The translations under genes were made by a program, and so were the position numbers. The notes under the pieces are model-generated. The model saw nothing but the letters and a program-made list of their open reading frames with translations. It had not been told where the DNA came from and did no database searches. 64,000 nt of DNA from Streptomyces spongiicola (GTDB lineage Bacteria > Actinomycetota > Actinomycetes > Streptomycetales > Streptomycetaceae), in NCBI RefSeq assembly GCF_003122365.1, contig NZ_CP029254.1:744001-808000 (forward strand), in the 5' to 3' direction. Positions 1 through 7,894 of this stretch are shown one piece after another; the stretch's first letter is position 1, and each line of letters opens with the position of its first letter.

Positions 1-257
1 CAGCCGGTGACCGCCAGGACCGCACAGCCGAGCATGACGAGGAAACCCACCACGCTGATCCAGATCTGCTGGGCGACCATTCCGGCCATGAGGAGCGCGA
101 TACCCACCAGGAAGCCGGCGACCGCTTGGTAGACCCGTCGTCGGGTGTACGTACGCAGCCCGCTTCCCTCAAGCGCTGTCGCGAACTTGGGATCTTCGGC
201 GTACAGCGCTCGCTCCATCTGCTCGAGCATTCGCTGCTCGTGCTCCGAGAGCGGCAC
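1..257 (-). CDS. DUF3040 domain-containing membrane protein (3' end outside window)
   Basis: The protein begins MPLSEHEQRMLEQMERAL, the typical start of the DUF3040 family of small actinobacterial membrane proteins, followed by a YAEDPKFA stretch and a basic TRRRVY segment. From about residue 44 there are two hydrophobic segments (FLVGIALLMAGMV and SVVGFLVMLGCAVLAV). The GTG start at 257 is preceded by a strong AGGAGG-type ribosome binding site. The reading frame is still open at base 1, so the C-terminus is missing. The family lies near the division/cell-wall cluster in Streptomyces. Its biochemical function is unknown, and nothing in this fragment identifies one. Confidence 0.85.
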   Translation of the reverse strand, partial: MPLSEHEQRMLEQMERALYAEDPKFATALEGSGLRTYTRRRVYQAVAGFLVGIALLMAGMVAQQIWISVVGFLVMLGCAVLAVTG

Positions 258-500
258 GGAGTCCTCCTAGTCGTCGGTCGCGGGGGGCGACCGGTATGCG
301 GCCCTTTCAGGATAGGCAGGGAATCGCCCCCGTGAAACCCGCCGGGTGCCCGATTGCCTTCGGGGCCTGCCATGCCGGATCGACTGCTGAGGCGTTGATT
401 CCCCAACCGCCCGTCCGTCATGCCGGATCGCGTCACCCGATCATACGGGGCGAACGCCTCGGCCGGGGGACCTGTGGCGTACTCCATCTGCAGCTGCGTG

Positions 501-541
501 GCTGATCAGCGGCGGGCACCGCGCCCGGGCCCGTGATCAGC
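501..541. terminator. candidate hairpin at the 3' end of the methyltransferase gene
   Basis: An 8-bp inverted repeat (gctgatca at 501-508, tgatcagc at 534-541) encloses a GC-rich loop. It overlaps the stop codon of the methyltransferase gene on the minus strand and lies between that gene and DUF3040. There is no T-tract, which is usual for Streptomyces terminators, so this call is tentative. Confidence 0.3.
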
Positions 542-1325
542 CGCGCTTCTCGCCCAGGACGTGGAGCTGCGTGGCCACCGCGTGGAACGCCTCCGACTCG
601 GCGGCGGCCTCCTCCAGCTTCAGCAGGGCCTCCAGCGCCCCGGGCTCGGTGTCCACGAGCGCCCCCGGGACCAGGTCGGCGAAGACCCGGACACCGTGCA
701 CGGAAGCGATCTCCAGCCCCGCTCCGCCGACGAGCCCGGTGAGCTGCCCGGCCGTGAAGCGGCGCGGCGTCGGGTCGCCCTCGCCCCAGCGCCCCGCCGG
801 GTCGCCGAGCGCCTGCCGGGCCTCGGTGAAGTGCCCGGCCAGCGCCCTGGCGAGGACGGCGCCGCCGAGCCCGGCGGCGAGCAGGCTGAGGGCGCCTCCG
901 GGGCGGAGCGCCGCCACCGCGTTCCGCACGCCTTCGGCCGGGTCCTCGACGTACTCGAGCACGCCGTGGAACAGCACGGCGTCGAAGCCGCCGCGCTCGA
1001 CCACGTCGAACAGCCCGTGGACATCGCCCTGCACCCCTCGGACCCGGTCGGCCACCCCGGCCTCGGCCGCCCGGCGCTCCAGCGCGAACAGCGCGTTGGG
1101 GCTGGGGTCGACCACGGTGACGCGATGGCCGAGCCGAGCGGCGGGCACGGCGAAGTTGCCGGAGCCGCCGCCGGTGTCGAGGACGTCAAGGGCATCCCGT
1201 CCGGTCGCCTTGACCCGGCGGTCCAGGGCGTCCCTGAGCACCTCCCAGACCACTGCCGTGCGAAGGGAGGCGCGGGACGGGGTCTCCCCGCGGCGAGACC
1301 GAACGGGGGGCATCTGGTCCGACAC
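537..1325 (-). CDS. class I SAM-dependent methyltransferase
   Basis: A 262-residue soluble protein with a Rossmann-type methyltransferase core. Motif I is VLDTGGGSGNF at about residues 48-58. The acidic end of strand 2 is VTVVDPS at about 69-75, and a GDVHGLFDVVERGGFDAVLFHGVLEYVEDP stretch follows, read here in two parts: GDVHGLF near 100 and FHGVLEYVEDP near 118-128. This arrangement resembles the UbiE/CmoM branch of methyltransferases. The substrate cannot be deduced. The gene is transcribed towards DUF3040 and lies downstream of the HEPN gene. Start chosen at the ATG that gives a complete N-terminal helix before motif I. Confidence 0.85.
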   Translation of the reverse strand: MSDQMPPVRSRRGETPSRASLRTAVVWEVLRDALDRRVKATGRDALDVLDTGGGSGNFAVPAARLGHRVTVVDPSPNALFALERRAAEAGVADRVRGVQGDVHGLFDVVERGGFDAVLFHGVLEYVEDPAEGVRNAVAALRPGGALSLLAAGLGGAVLARALAGHFTEARQALGDPAGRWGEGDPTPRRFTAGQLTGLVGGAGLEIASVHGVRVFADLVPGALVDTEPGALEALLKLEEAAAESEAFHAVATQLHVLGEKRG

Positions 1326-1528
1326 TGCTGGTGACTCCTCGGCGCGGGTGCCGCCCCTGCTGAGGGGGCGTGAACGGTGCAGGCTGGCTCCACCCTATTG
1401 CCTCGGCAGGGCGCGGCGGCCTTCCCAGGGTGTCCCCGGACCGCCCCGGTTCCCCAGGCCCCCGACATCCGCGCCCCGGGTCCGCGCGCCGGCCCGAGCC
1501 CGAGTCCGCGTCCGAGTCCGCGTCCGGT

Positions 1529-1610
1529 CCTCGGCCGTCCTCGGCCGTCCTCGGCCGTCCTCGACCGACCTCGGCCGTCCTCGACCGACCTCGGCCGTCC
1601 TCGGGCTGCC
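1529..1610. repeat. 10-bp tandem repeat array (tcggccgtcc / tcgaccgacc)
   Basis: Eight consecutive 10-bp units: tcggccgtcc three times, then tcgaccgacc and tcggccgtcc alternating, then a degenerate copy. The array lies in the 295-bp gap between the methyltransferase and HEPN genes, immediately 3' of the HEPN gene. The upstream flank (1498-1526) has a related gtccgcgtccgag repeat. No gene is visible in the gap. Confidence 0.8.
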
Positions 1611-1620
1611 CCGGTGCCGC

Positions 1621-2196
1621 TCAGTCCGCAGCGCCCTCCGGCCGCCCGCCCTCGGGCCCCGGCCCCTCCGGCCCGGGCTGCGGCTGCGGCTGCGGCTGCA
1701 CCAGCCGGAGCGCCGGCAGCCGCTCCACCAGCCTCAGGAACACGGCCGCGTCGCGCATCAGGTCGTCCGCGTCGCGACTGCCGGCGGCACCGCGGATGCC
1801 CGCCTCGGCTCGGGCCCGGCGCTCGGCACCGGAGGCGAACAGCGCACTCCACTCGGTGAGCTCGGGGGCGATCTCCGGCAGGACCTCCCAGGCGGAGCGT
1901 ATGCGTGCCCGGCGGCGCGGGCCGGTCTCGGGCCGCCCGCGGGCGGCGAGGACGGCCGCAGCGGTGCGCAGCGCGGCGAGATGGGCGGTGACGTACCGCT
2001 CGTTGGGCGTCTCCAGACGCGCGGCCTCCTCCAGGCCCGCCCGCGCCTGGGCGAGCAGGTCGAGTGCGGCAGGGGGAGCGGACGAGCGCCGCGGCACGGG
2101 GTGGACATCGCTCGCGGGTCCGGTGGTGGGTGACGGGGCGGGGCGAGGGCCGCCTGCGCGGAGCCGGCGTGCGGCAGCGGCGTACGAGCTGGCCAT
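1621..2196 (-). CDS. SAV_6107-family HEPN domain protein
   Basis: About 191 residues. The central helical region (DLLAQARAGLEEAARLET, then RYVTAHLAALRTAAAVLA) and the C-terminal AVFLRLVERLPALR segment match the SAV_6107 HEPN family, small all-helical proteins conserved in Streptomyces. HEPN domains are often RNA-binding or RNases, but I see no clear R-x4-6-H catalytic motif and infer no activity. The start is the ATG at 2196 because an AGGAGG site lies 7 bases upstream; the longer frame to 2226 has no such support. The tail is a PQPQPQ repeat encoded by iterated ctgcgg. Confidence 0.8.
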   Translation of the reverse strand: MASSYAAAARRLRAGGPRPAPSPTTGPASDVHPVPRRSSAPPAALDLLAQARAGLEEAARLETPNERYVTAHLAALRTAAAVLAARGRPETGPRRRARIRSAWEVLPEIAPELTEWSALFASGAERRARAEAGIRGAAGSRDADDLMRDAAVFLRLVERLPALRLVQPQPQPQPGPEGPGPEGGRPEGAAD

Positions 2197-2417
2197 GACG
2201 AGCCTCCTGTCGTCGGGTGACGGCACTCCGGCCGTCCGTGGACCATGGTGGGGGCAGCCACTGACAATTCGCCCCGACCTGGGGTTGTCCGGGGCGAAGG
2301 GGGTGCGCTGCCCGGCGGCACCCGGGCCAAGGTGATGCGAGGCGAACGGCGGAACATGTGGGACACCCCGGAGCGGTCCTGCGGGAACGACGCGGTGACC
2401 CGCCCGGCGGTGCGCAG

Positions 2418-2671
2418 GACCTCCGCGTCGCCCTCGGGCGTCCCGTGGACCGGGCCCTGGAGCGGATCAGGCTCCGGCAGGCCCGTGTCGAGTTCGCCAT
2501 GGCCGTGCGGCGGCACACGCTCCCCGGACCTCCCGCGGCTTCCGGGCCTGCGCGTCGCCGCCCGCTACCCGCCCGCCAGCCAGCCAAGGGCTGGACGTGG
2601 GCGGTCGCTGGTACGACACCTTCGTGACGACGGACGGGTCGCCGGGTCCGGCGATCGGCGACGTGCAGGGG
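2418..2671 (+). pseudogene. remnant of a SpoIIE/PP2C-type serine phosphatase
   Basis: Pieces of a SpoIIE-type phosphatase can be read only by changing frame. The first frame gives DRALERIRLRQARVEF and RRHTLP near 2445-2525. The next gives LPGLRVAARYPPASQ near 2540-2585. The third gives GGRWYDTF and AIGDVQG near 2597-2671. In intact Streptomyces homologues these occur in this order as a linker helix, the LPGLxVAARYLPA strand and the GGDWYDAF/IGDVxG metal-binding region. The remnant stops where the MASE1 gene begins, and the rest of the catalytic domain is absent. At least two frameshifts are needed, so this is a decayed gene fragment. Confidence 0.6.
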
Positions 2672-2742
2672 GAGCCCCCTCCGCCGGCCCGGTGTGACGC
2701 TCCCGAGTCGCCGCTCCCCCACGGGCGCAGGAGACTGCTGTC

Positions 2743-3687
2743 GTGCGCGATGAGAAGGTCAGGCGCTACGGTTGGCCGGCGTTGCGCATCCTCGCGGTGG
2801 CCGCGCTCTACTACGGCTCCGCCAGGCTCGGGCTGCTCCAGCACCTGGTGCGCGGCCAGATCACCCCGCTGTGGCCGCCGACCGGCCTGGCGCTGGCCGG
2901 TCTGCTGTTCTTCGGGTCGCGGATCTGGCCCGGCATCGCGCTCGGCGCGTTCCTGGTCAACCTCTCCATCGGCCCGAGCGCCGCCGCCGTACTCGCCATC
3001 ACCGCGGGCAACACGGCCGCGCCGGTCTGCGCCTACCTGATGCTGCGCCGGGCGGGGTTCCGGCGGGAGCTGGACCGGCTCCGGGACGCACTGGCACTCG
3101 TCTTCCTGGGGGCGCTCGGCGGCATGCTCGTCAGCTCGACGGTCGGGGCCGCGACGCTGGCCCTGTCCGGGGCGCTGGAGCGCGGATTCCGGCCCGCGTG
3201 GTCGGTCTGGTGGACGGGCGACGCGATGGGCGTGCTGGTGGTCACGCCGTTCCTGCTCGTACTGCGCCGTGCGCGGTGGCCCGTCCCGGCCGACAGGGCC
3301 CGCTGGGTCGAGGCGGCGGCGCTGGGGGTCTGCACTCTCGGCGTGACGCTGCTCGCGGTCTCGGTGCGCAACTCGCCGCTGCTCTTCCTGGTCTTCCCGT
3401 GCCTGATCTGGGCCGCCTTCCGGTTCCAGCTGGCGGGGGCCGCGCCGTGCGCGCTCGCGGTGTCGACGCTCGCGGTCACGGCCGCGGCCGGGGAGTTCGG
3501 GCCGTTCGCAGGGCGGGACCTGTTCGCCAACATGGTCACCCTGCAGGCCTTCAACGGCGCCACGGCCCTGACGGCGCTGCTGATGGCGGCCGTGATCACC
3601 GAGCGGAACCGGACCTACGAGGAGATCAGGCGCGCCTGCACCCGCCTCGCGGAGATCGTGTCCGGAACCGAACCGCGCGACCGCTGA
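2743..3687 (+). CDS. MASE1 domain integral membrane protein
   Basis: A 314-residue polytopic membrane protein. The N-terminal half contains the MASE1 hallmark QITPLWPPTGLALAGLLFFG at about residues 38-57, followed by PGIALGAFLVNL and a WWTGDAMGVLVVTPFLL segment near 158-174. About eight hydrophobic segments are visible. MASE1 is normally an N-terminal sensory module joined to a kinase, cyclase or phosphatase. Here the protein ends after the membrane region, so it may be a stand-alone sensor, or it may once have worked with the decayed SpoIIE phosphatase just upstream. The GTG start has a GGAG site about 10 bases upstream. Its stop lies two bases before the target duplication of the adjacent transposon, so the insertion did not interrupt it. 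Confidence 0.8.
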   Translation: MRDEKVRRYGWPALRILAVAALYYGSARLGLLQHLVRGQITPLWPPTGLALAGLLFFGSRIWPGIALGAFLVNLSIGPSAAAVLAITAGNTAAPVCAYLMLRRAGFRRELDRLRDALALVFLGALGGMLVSSTVGAATLALSGALERGFRPAWSVWWTGDAMGVLVVTPFLLVLRRARWPVPADRARWVEAAALGVCTLGVTLLAVSVRNSPLLFLVFPCLIWAAFRFQLAGAAPCALAVSTLAVTAAAGEFGPFAGRDLFANMVTLQAFNGATALTALLMAAVITERNRTYEEIRRACTRLAEIVSGTEPRDR

Positions 3688-3689
3688 AC

Positions 3690-3694
3690 GCCGT
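3690..3694. repeat. left target-site duplication GCCGT
   Basis: The 5-bp sequence gccgt immediately precedes the 5'-TGTTC left end of the transposon. It recurs at 10136-10140 immediately after the right end. Five-base duplications are characteristic of Tn7/Tn5053/Mu-type transposition. Confidence 0.7.
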
Positions 3695-3699
3695 TGTTC

Positions 3700-3726
3700 T
3701 TTCTCGGCGAGGGTGGCGAGAGGGGC
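3700..3726 (+). repeat. left transposon end repeat
   Basis: The stretch starting tttctcggcgagggtggcg matches, in inverse orientation, part of the right-end repeat at 10046-10098. About 20 of 27 positions agree, including the ctcgg-gag and tggcga cores. It lies 5 bases inside the left terminus. Confidence 0.6.
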
Positions 3727-3744
3727 ATCTTCTGAGCTGCGGTT

Positions 3745-3795
3745 CGCCATGATCACTGGGAGGTTCGCGGTGTCGCTGTCTCAGTGATCATGGCG
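3745..3795. terminator. 14-bp inverted repeat at the 3' end of tniQ, candidate bidirectional terminator
   Basis: Arms cgccatgatcactg (3745-3758) and cagtgatcatggcg (3782-3795) are perfectly complementary, with a 23-base loop. On the plus strand the stem is followed by cttttg. The stem covers the stop codon and last codons of tniQ, so it could stop both tni transcription and read-through from MASE1. Confidence 0.45.
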
Positions 3796-4730
3796 CTTTT
3801 GGGGTTCCGCCAGCGGGCTCGGTCCGTCTGAACCGCGAGAAAGAACTTGTTGATGGGGTCGCCCGTGGGCTGGCGCCGAGGGTCAAGACCGAGGCGGAGC
3901 CGCAGATGCCTTTTGAACTTCCACTCCCGGATGCCGGGGCGCTTGAAGAAGAGGGGGTCGAGGTAGATCGGGACGAGTGCGCAGGCGAGGGTCACGACTT
4001 CTGGGTGGGCCATGATGTGGGTGGTCAGGTCCCAGCTGCGGAACCAGTGGGGCAGGCCCAGCTTGATGCGGCGGTGTTGCCAGAGCTCTTCGAGCATGGG
4101 TTCCCGGCTCGGGATGCTGGCCCAGCCGCTGATGATCCAGCGGGCGTCGCGGACGCAGCAGGCCATGATGTGGCTGCCGTGAGTTTTGCGGAGCTTGCGA
4201 AGTCTTCGTTGCGCTCGGGCGATCTCCGGGACCGCCGAGATGTCCTTGGGTTCGGGGGTCTGCCAGGTGTGGTGGCGGTGACACACAATGTCCGGCAGAG
4301 ACAGGTGCGCTCGGACCTGGGTGCTGATGCTGCGGCGGAGGGTACACTGGCGGCAGATGACCGCGTTGGGTGAGTGTGCCTGACGCATCCAGAACGTGGG
4401 AACGTCCGTGGGCAGGGCCGATGCCTCGCGGATCGACCAGGACAGTCCGGGCAGCGCCTTCCGCAACCGTTCGACGGGAATCCCGGACATGACGGCGAGT
4501 CGCGCGACGGCAGGCTGGTTGAGCGTGGCTTCCCAGGGCAGAGTGGTGCTGCTTGCTCCGGCCCTGTGGGGCACTCCGATGCATCTCCAGAGGGCGGTGT
4601 GCGGGATGCGGTTGGCCTGGGCGAGGCGGGCGACATAGGAGGGCAGCGACTCCCCTCCCCAGGGGCGGACGGGGATGCACAGACTCCGGGCGACGCTCAG
4701 GGCTTCGGGAGCGTGCTTAACGCGGCTCAT
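3753..4730 (-). CDS. tniQ: TniQ-family transposition target-selection protein
   Basis: A 325-residue TniQ protein. The N-terminus contains the family signature with PWGGESLPSYVARLAQAN at about residues 23-40. It is followed by a zinc-ribbon-like set: C126 and C129 (ICRQC), then C150 and H153 (VCHRHH). TniQ/TnsD proteins link the TniB/TnsC ATPase to a target site or to a site-specific recruitment factor. The ATG start overlaps the tniB stop as ATGA, so the two genes are translationally coupled; the longer upstream frame is not used. It is within normal length, and no frameshift is visible. The C-terminal codons form one arm of the hairpin at the left end of the transposon. Confidence 0.85.
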   Translation of the reverse strand: MSRVKHAPEALSVARSLCIPVRPWGGESLPSYVARLAQANRIPHTALWRCIGVPHRAGASSTTLPWEATLNQPAVARLAVMSGIPVERLRKALPGLSWSIREASALPTDVPTFWMRQAHSPNAVICRQCTLRRSISTQVRAHLSLPDIVCHRHHTWQTPEPKDISAVPEIARAQRRLRKLRKTHGSHIMACCVRDARWIISGWASIPSREPMLEELWQHRRIKLGLPHWFRSWDLTTHIMAHPEVVTLACALVPIYLDPLFFKRPGIREWKFKRHLRLRLGLDPRRQPTGDPINKFFLAVQTDRARWRNPKSAMITETATPRTSQ

Positions 4731-5785
4731 CCGGCGCGTCGCTGTGCGGTGCGGGCTCGGCGCGAGCGCGCGGTTAGCGGTGCGCTCGTCTCGGCTGCGG
4801 TGTCCAGGGGGATCTCCGCCAGCACCTGCTTGGTGATTTTCTCGGTGCCGGAGGCCATGGCCCGCAAGGCTGCGGCCCGGATCAGGTGCGCGAGGCTGCC
4901 GATCATGCCGGAGGTCCGCTGGTAGAGGAAGTCCGCGTGAGCGGCCAGCATGCCAGGGGTGTGCCGGTGGAGCCGTAGGGACTGTTCCATGGTGGCCAGC
5001 AGGGCGAGCCATTCCTGCCGGTGGGCGGGGGTGGCGATGGTGAAGGCTTCGGCGTGGATGCTGACGAAGCGGCCCGCGATCTGCTTCCCGCGGGTGCCGG
5101 CGAACAGTCCGGCGGACTCGACGTCGATTCCCGTGTAGACGAAAGTGGCCGCGATCCGCTCGGAGAGGTATTTGAGCTGGTCGGACACCTCGGCGCCGGA
5201 TCTGGTGGTGAGCGAGATGTTGTGGATCTCGTCGACCAGGACCAGTTCGCAGCGCAGTTCGGCCAGGACCTCACAGACCGCGTTGGTGATCTCGGTCTGG
5301 TTCATGCGGCGCAACAGGGGGATGCCGAGGAACCGAGCGAATTCGATTGCGAGCATCTTCGGGGTGGCGGCCGGTGGGACGGTCACGTAGGCGACGGGCA
5401 GCCGTGGCCCGCTGTCGGCGGGCAGTCGGCGGCGGACGTGCTGTTCGTGGGCCTTGCCGAGCTGGGTGATCGCGGTGGTCTTGCCGGTGCCGGCCGCGCC
5501 GGAGACGATCAGGCCACGGCGGGCGGAGACCTGGCGGCGGTTGAGGAGGGTCAACTCCCGGCCGGTGCGGATCACTTCCATCACGGTCGGGGTCTTCGCG
5601 ACGAACAGCTGGGTGTGGTGCTCGGCTCTTGCCTCGTCGTAGAGCTCGCGCTCGATGTCGCTCAGCGCCAGCAGCGCGGGGCGGTCGAGCAGGGGTGCGG
5701 TGACCGGGACGTGCTGGACGAAGCGGCTCCACCCTTCCTTCGTGGTCAGGGGAAACTCACGGTCGGCCGGGTCACTGTCGGTCAC
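4727..5785 (-). CDS. tniB: TniB/TnsC-like AAA+ transposition ATPase
   Basis: A 352-residue AAA+ ATPase with Walker A GAAGTGKT at residues 96-103 and Walker B LVLVDEIHN at 181-189, plus an arginine-rich C-terminal region. The family activates the DDE transposase and carries target information from TniQ. The GTG start overlaps the TGA of the tniA stub (CGGTGACC), with the tniA-encoded purine-rich GAGGAGG 10 bases upstream serving as ribosome binding site. The original operon was therefore tniA-tniB-tniQ with overlapping genes. The gene is intact although its transposase partner has gone. Confidence 0.88.
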   Translation of the reverse strand: MTDSDPADREFPLTTKEGWSRFVQHVPVTAPLLDRPALLALSDIERELYDEARAEHHTQLFVAKTPTVMEVIRTGRELTLLNRRQVSARRGLIVSGAAGTGKTTAITQLGKAHEQHVRRRLPADSGPRLPVAYVTVPPAATPKMLAIEFARFLGIPLLRRMNQTEITNAVCEVLAELRCELVLVDEIHNISLTTRSGAEVSDQLKYLSERIAATFVYTGIDVESAGLFAGTRGKQIAGRFVSIHAEAFTIATPAHRQEWLALLATMEQSLRLHRHTPGMLAAHADFLYQRTSGMIGSLAHLIRAAALRAMASGTEKITKQVLAEIPLDTAAETSAPLTARSRRARTAQRRAG

Positions 5786-5805
5786 CGGTAGTCCTCCTCG
5801 CTGAA
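5782..5805 (-). pseudogene. tniA: 3' stub of tniA (DDE transposase)
   Basis: Upstream of tniB and overlapping its GTG, an open frame reads VFSEEDYR followed by TGA. The frame is cut at 5805-5806 by the left end of the IS1182-family element. The position, the TGA/GTG overlap and the ribosome binding site inside the stub indicate the last codons of tniA. No other part of a TniA protein was found beyond the IS, so about 1.5 kb or more of the gene has been lost. The identification rests on operon logic rather than on protein motifs. Confidence 0.5.
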
Positions 5806-5824
5806 GACTCTGTTGCTGAATTCG

Positions 5825-7609
5825 TCAGCCGGCGAGTTGGTGGCTGAGGCGTTCGAGTCGGCTGGTGCGAGGCTTGCGTAGTGGGTCGGTGGTCCACCAG
5901 GCATCGAGGCGGATGATGTTGAGGGCGGTGGCGGAGTAGATGTGCTGGAGGGTGACTTTCGGCAGGCCGCGGTAGCGGGCACGGCGGATGCCGGTGACGT
6001 CGAGGGCCTGGTTGATGGTGCCCTCGATGCCGGCGCGGAGGGCGTACTTGGTTCTCCAGGAGTCGGTGTCCTGTTCGGTTCTGGCCGCAGTGGTGCGTTC
6101 GTGGAGTTCACGGGGGCGCAGGGTGAGCATGCGGGCGCCGCGGACGGAGTTGGTGCACTTGGTCCGGGAGGGGCAGGGGCGGCAGTCGGTGCGGGCGAAG
6201 TCGATCACGATGGCGTCGCGGCCGTGCTGGGTGACCGGATACCAGCCGGCGCTGGTGGTGCCCTGGGGGCAGCGGACCTGACGGGCTTTCCAGTCGATAC
6301 GGAAGGCGCTCTTGGCGAAGCCTTCGGCGGCCTTGGCCTGGGGCGAGTGGTCGGCCAGGAGCGGGGTGACCATGCTGATGCCCCGGCCCGCCGCTTCCAC
6401 GACCAGATCGACGGAGGGATATCCGGAGTCGAGGTAGTGCTCGCCCGGGGCGACCTGCCGCCCGGCCAGATTCTGCTGGATGGGCGCGGTGGCCTTGACG
6501 TCGGGAACCGTCGCCAGGGTGGTGTGCACGTCGGTGATCAGCCGCAACACACTCGTACCAGCTTCGGCTTCGGCTTCGGCTTCGGCTTCGGCTTCGGCTT
6601 CGGCTTCGGCTTCGGCTTCGGCTTCGGCTTCGGCTTCGGCTTCGGCTTCGGCTTCGGCGGGAGTGTCGCAGGTCTCGGTGAGGTGGACCTTGTAGCCCAT
6701 CCAGAAAAGGTCGTCGCCCTTGGCCGACCAGCGGGCATCGGGGTCGTAGGGGGAGGCCAGGCGGATATGGCCGGGCGGGACGCCCTCGTCGTCGGCGTCC
6801 CGCTTGGTGATCACCTCCCGTCCCCGGGCATCGGTACGGATGCTGTAGGTCTGCACCAAGACCTGCCGCAGCAGGGCCACCGCCTCGATCTCGCGGACCC
6901 ACACCGGGGCGGTGTCGGACCAGGCCGCCCGGCACAAGGCCAGCGCGTCCTGGCCGAAGACCTGGGCAAGCCGGTCCCGGCCGGTCTTCGAGCCCGGCAT
7001 CGTCCAGCCGTCGACACGCGGCCCATAGCGTTCGGCAAACTCGGCGACATCGACCACCCCGGCCAGCCAGGACGGCGCCGCCACCGCCAGGGCCTCCAGA
7101 GCGGCCCGCACACTCTCCCCGGCCAGCTCGGTGCGGTTCAGGTCACGGACCGCGCTGATCACGTGGGTGGAGTCGGTGCGCTGCTTGCCACCGGCCTTGA
7201 TCAGCCCGGCCTCGCGGCAGTGCCCGACGAGCCTGTCGAAGAGCGTCCGTTCCAGGCCGTGCCCGACGAGCCGGGCACGGAACCTCGACAACGCGGAGAA
7301 GTCGAAGCCGGCATCGGACAGCTCCGTGCCCAGCGCGTACTTCCACGACAGGCGGTCCCGTGACGCGTCCGCGGCCTGCCGATCGGTGAGGTTCTCGGTG
7401 AACTGCAGCACCGTCACCAGGGCGAGCAGCGCCGGGGACTGGGCGGGAGCCCCACGGTCGGGAAACGCATCGGTGAACAACGAGTCGTCGAAGACCTCGG
7501 CAAGGTGGTCACGCAGGCGCATGGGCAGGCTGCCACCGGGGAAGGCGGCGCGAGCCGTCCTGACGGTCTGTTCAGGAACGGGCGGTAATCCCCCCGGTCG
7601 CATGGACAC
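5825..7609 (-). CDS. IS1182-family transposase
   Basis: A 594-residue DDE transposase. The N-terminus (MSMRPGGLPPVPEQTVRTA) and the following DRQAADASRDRLSWKYALG region are typical of IS1182/IS1380-type enzymes. Candidate catalytic residues are D146 in RTDSTHV, the D of HYLDSGYPSVD and the E of RAGIEGTINQ; a CRPCPSRTKCT cysteine cluster lies between the last two. The middle carries an insertion of 16 Ala-Glu dipeptides encoded by a pure hexanucleotide array. It is in frame, so the protein may still be functional. The GTG at 7609 gives the family-typical start. Confidence 0.9.
   Translation of the reverse strand: MSMRPGGLPPVPEQTVRTARAAFPGGSLPMRLRDHLAEVFDDSLFTDAFPDRGAPAQSPALLALVTVLQFTENLTDRQAADASRDRLSWKYALGTELSDAGFDFSALSRFRARLVGHGLERTLFDRLVGHCREAGLIKAGGKQRTDSTHVISAVRDLNRTELAGESVRAALEALAVAAPSWLAGVVDVAEFAERYGPRVDGWTMPGSKTGRDRLAQVFGQDALALCRAAWSDTAPVWVREIEAVALLRQVLVQTYSIRTDARGREVITKRDADDEGVPPGHIRLASPYDPDARWSAKGDDLFWMGYKVHLTETCDTPAEAEAEAEAEAEAEAEAEAEAEAEAEAEAEAEAGTSVLRLITDVHTTLATVPDVKATAPIQQNLAGRQVAPGEHYLDSGYPSVDLVVEAAGRGISMVTPLLADHSPQAKAAEGFAKSAFRIDWKARQVRCPQGTTSAGWYPVTQHGRDAIVIDFARTDCRPCPSRTKCTNSVRGARMLTLRPRELHERTTAARTEQDTDSWRTKYALRAGIEGTINQALDVTGIRRARYRGLPKVTLQHIYSATALNIIRLDAWWTTDPLRKPRTSRLERLSHQLAG
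6563..6658 (+). repeat. (TTCGGC)16 microsatellite inside the transposase gene
   Basis: Sixteen perfect, uninterrupted copies of ttcggc encode an (Ala-Glu)16 tract on the minus strand. The unit length is a multiple of three, so copy-number change would alter protein length without frameshifting. Confidence 0.95.
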
Positions 7610-7761
7610 TGCACCGACCCCCTACGGCCGGAGCAGACAGAACGACCGCACCAACGATCATGCCGGGCCGTCCCGCACCCCTGCAGGCAATTCAGCAACA
7701 GAGTCGCCACCACCTGCAAAACAGCACCCACACCTCCACAGTGACGAGCCACAGGCCACCC

Positions 7762-7812
7762 CGTTCGCCAACTCCGCCAAGTTCACCGAGACGAGTGGTG
7801 CCCGGCTCGCCA
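7762..7812 (-). repeat. internal copy of the transposon right-end repeat
   Basis: This 51-bp stretch aligns without gaps to 10046-10096, with about 40 matching positions, in the same orientation. It lacks the terminal TGTCC portion. It lies just beyond the IS1182-family element, where the transposase-proximal end of a tniABQ unit would be expected. Confidence 0.6.
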
Positions 7813-7894
7813 GTGTTTGTGAAGCGTGGGCGACGTCGGAAGGAACGGTGTGAGGGAGACGAAGGCCAGATGGTCCGCCTCCCTCCCGTAAAGG

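Larger units (their letters stand above)
5806..7705 (-). mobile_element. IS1182-family insertion sequence, about 1.9 kb
   Basis: The element has perfect 17-bp terminal inverted repeats, gactctgttgctgaatt at 5806-5822 and its complement at 7689-7705. It contains one transposase gene on the minus strand. The bases immediately outside the two ends do not match each other. This is consistent with insertion followed by a deletion of the neighbouring tniA. Confidence 0.85.

Noticed and set aside
258..536. Repeated catgccggatcg at 370 and 419 as a parS-like or regulatory site
   Set aside because: Only two direct copies, no palindrome and no match to the Streptomyces parS consensus.
3745..3795. 14-bp inverted repeat considered as the transposon terminus
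   Set aside because: It is internal: TGT-type ends and the GCCGT duplication lie further out, and no matching copy of this repeat occurs at the other end. It fits a terminator better.
5942..7363. Long plus-strand frame with a (Gly-Phe)n tract opposite the IS1182 transposase
   Set aside because: It is the mirror of the transposase gene; the GF repeat is only the complement of the TTCGGC array, and no family motifs are present.
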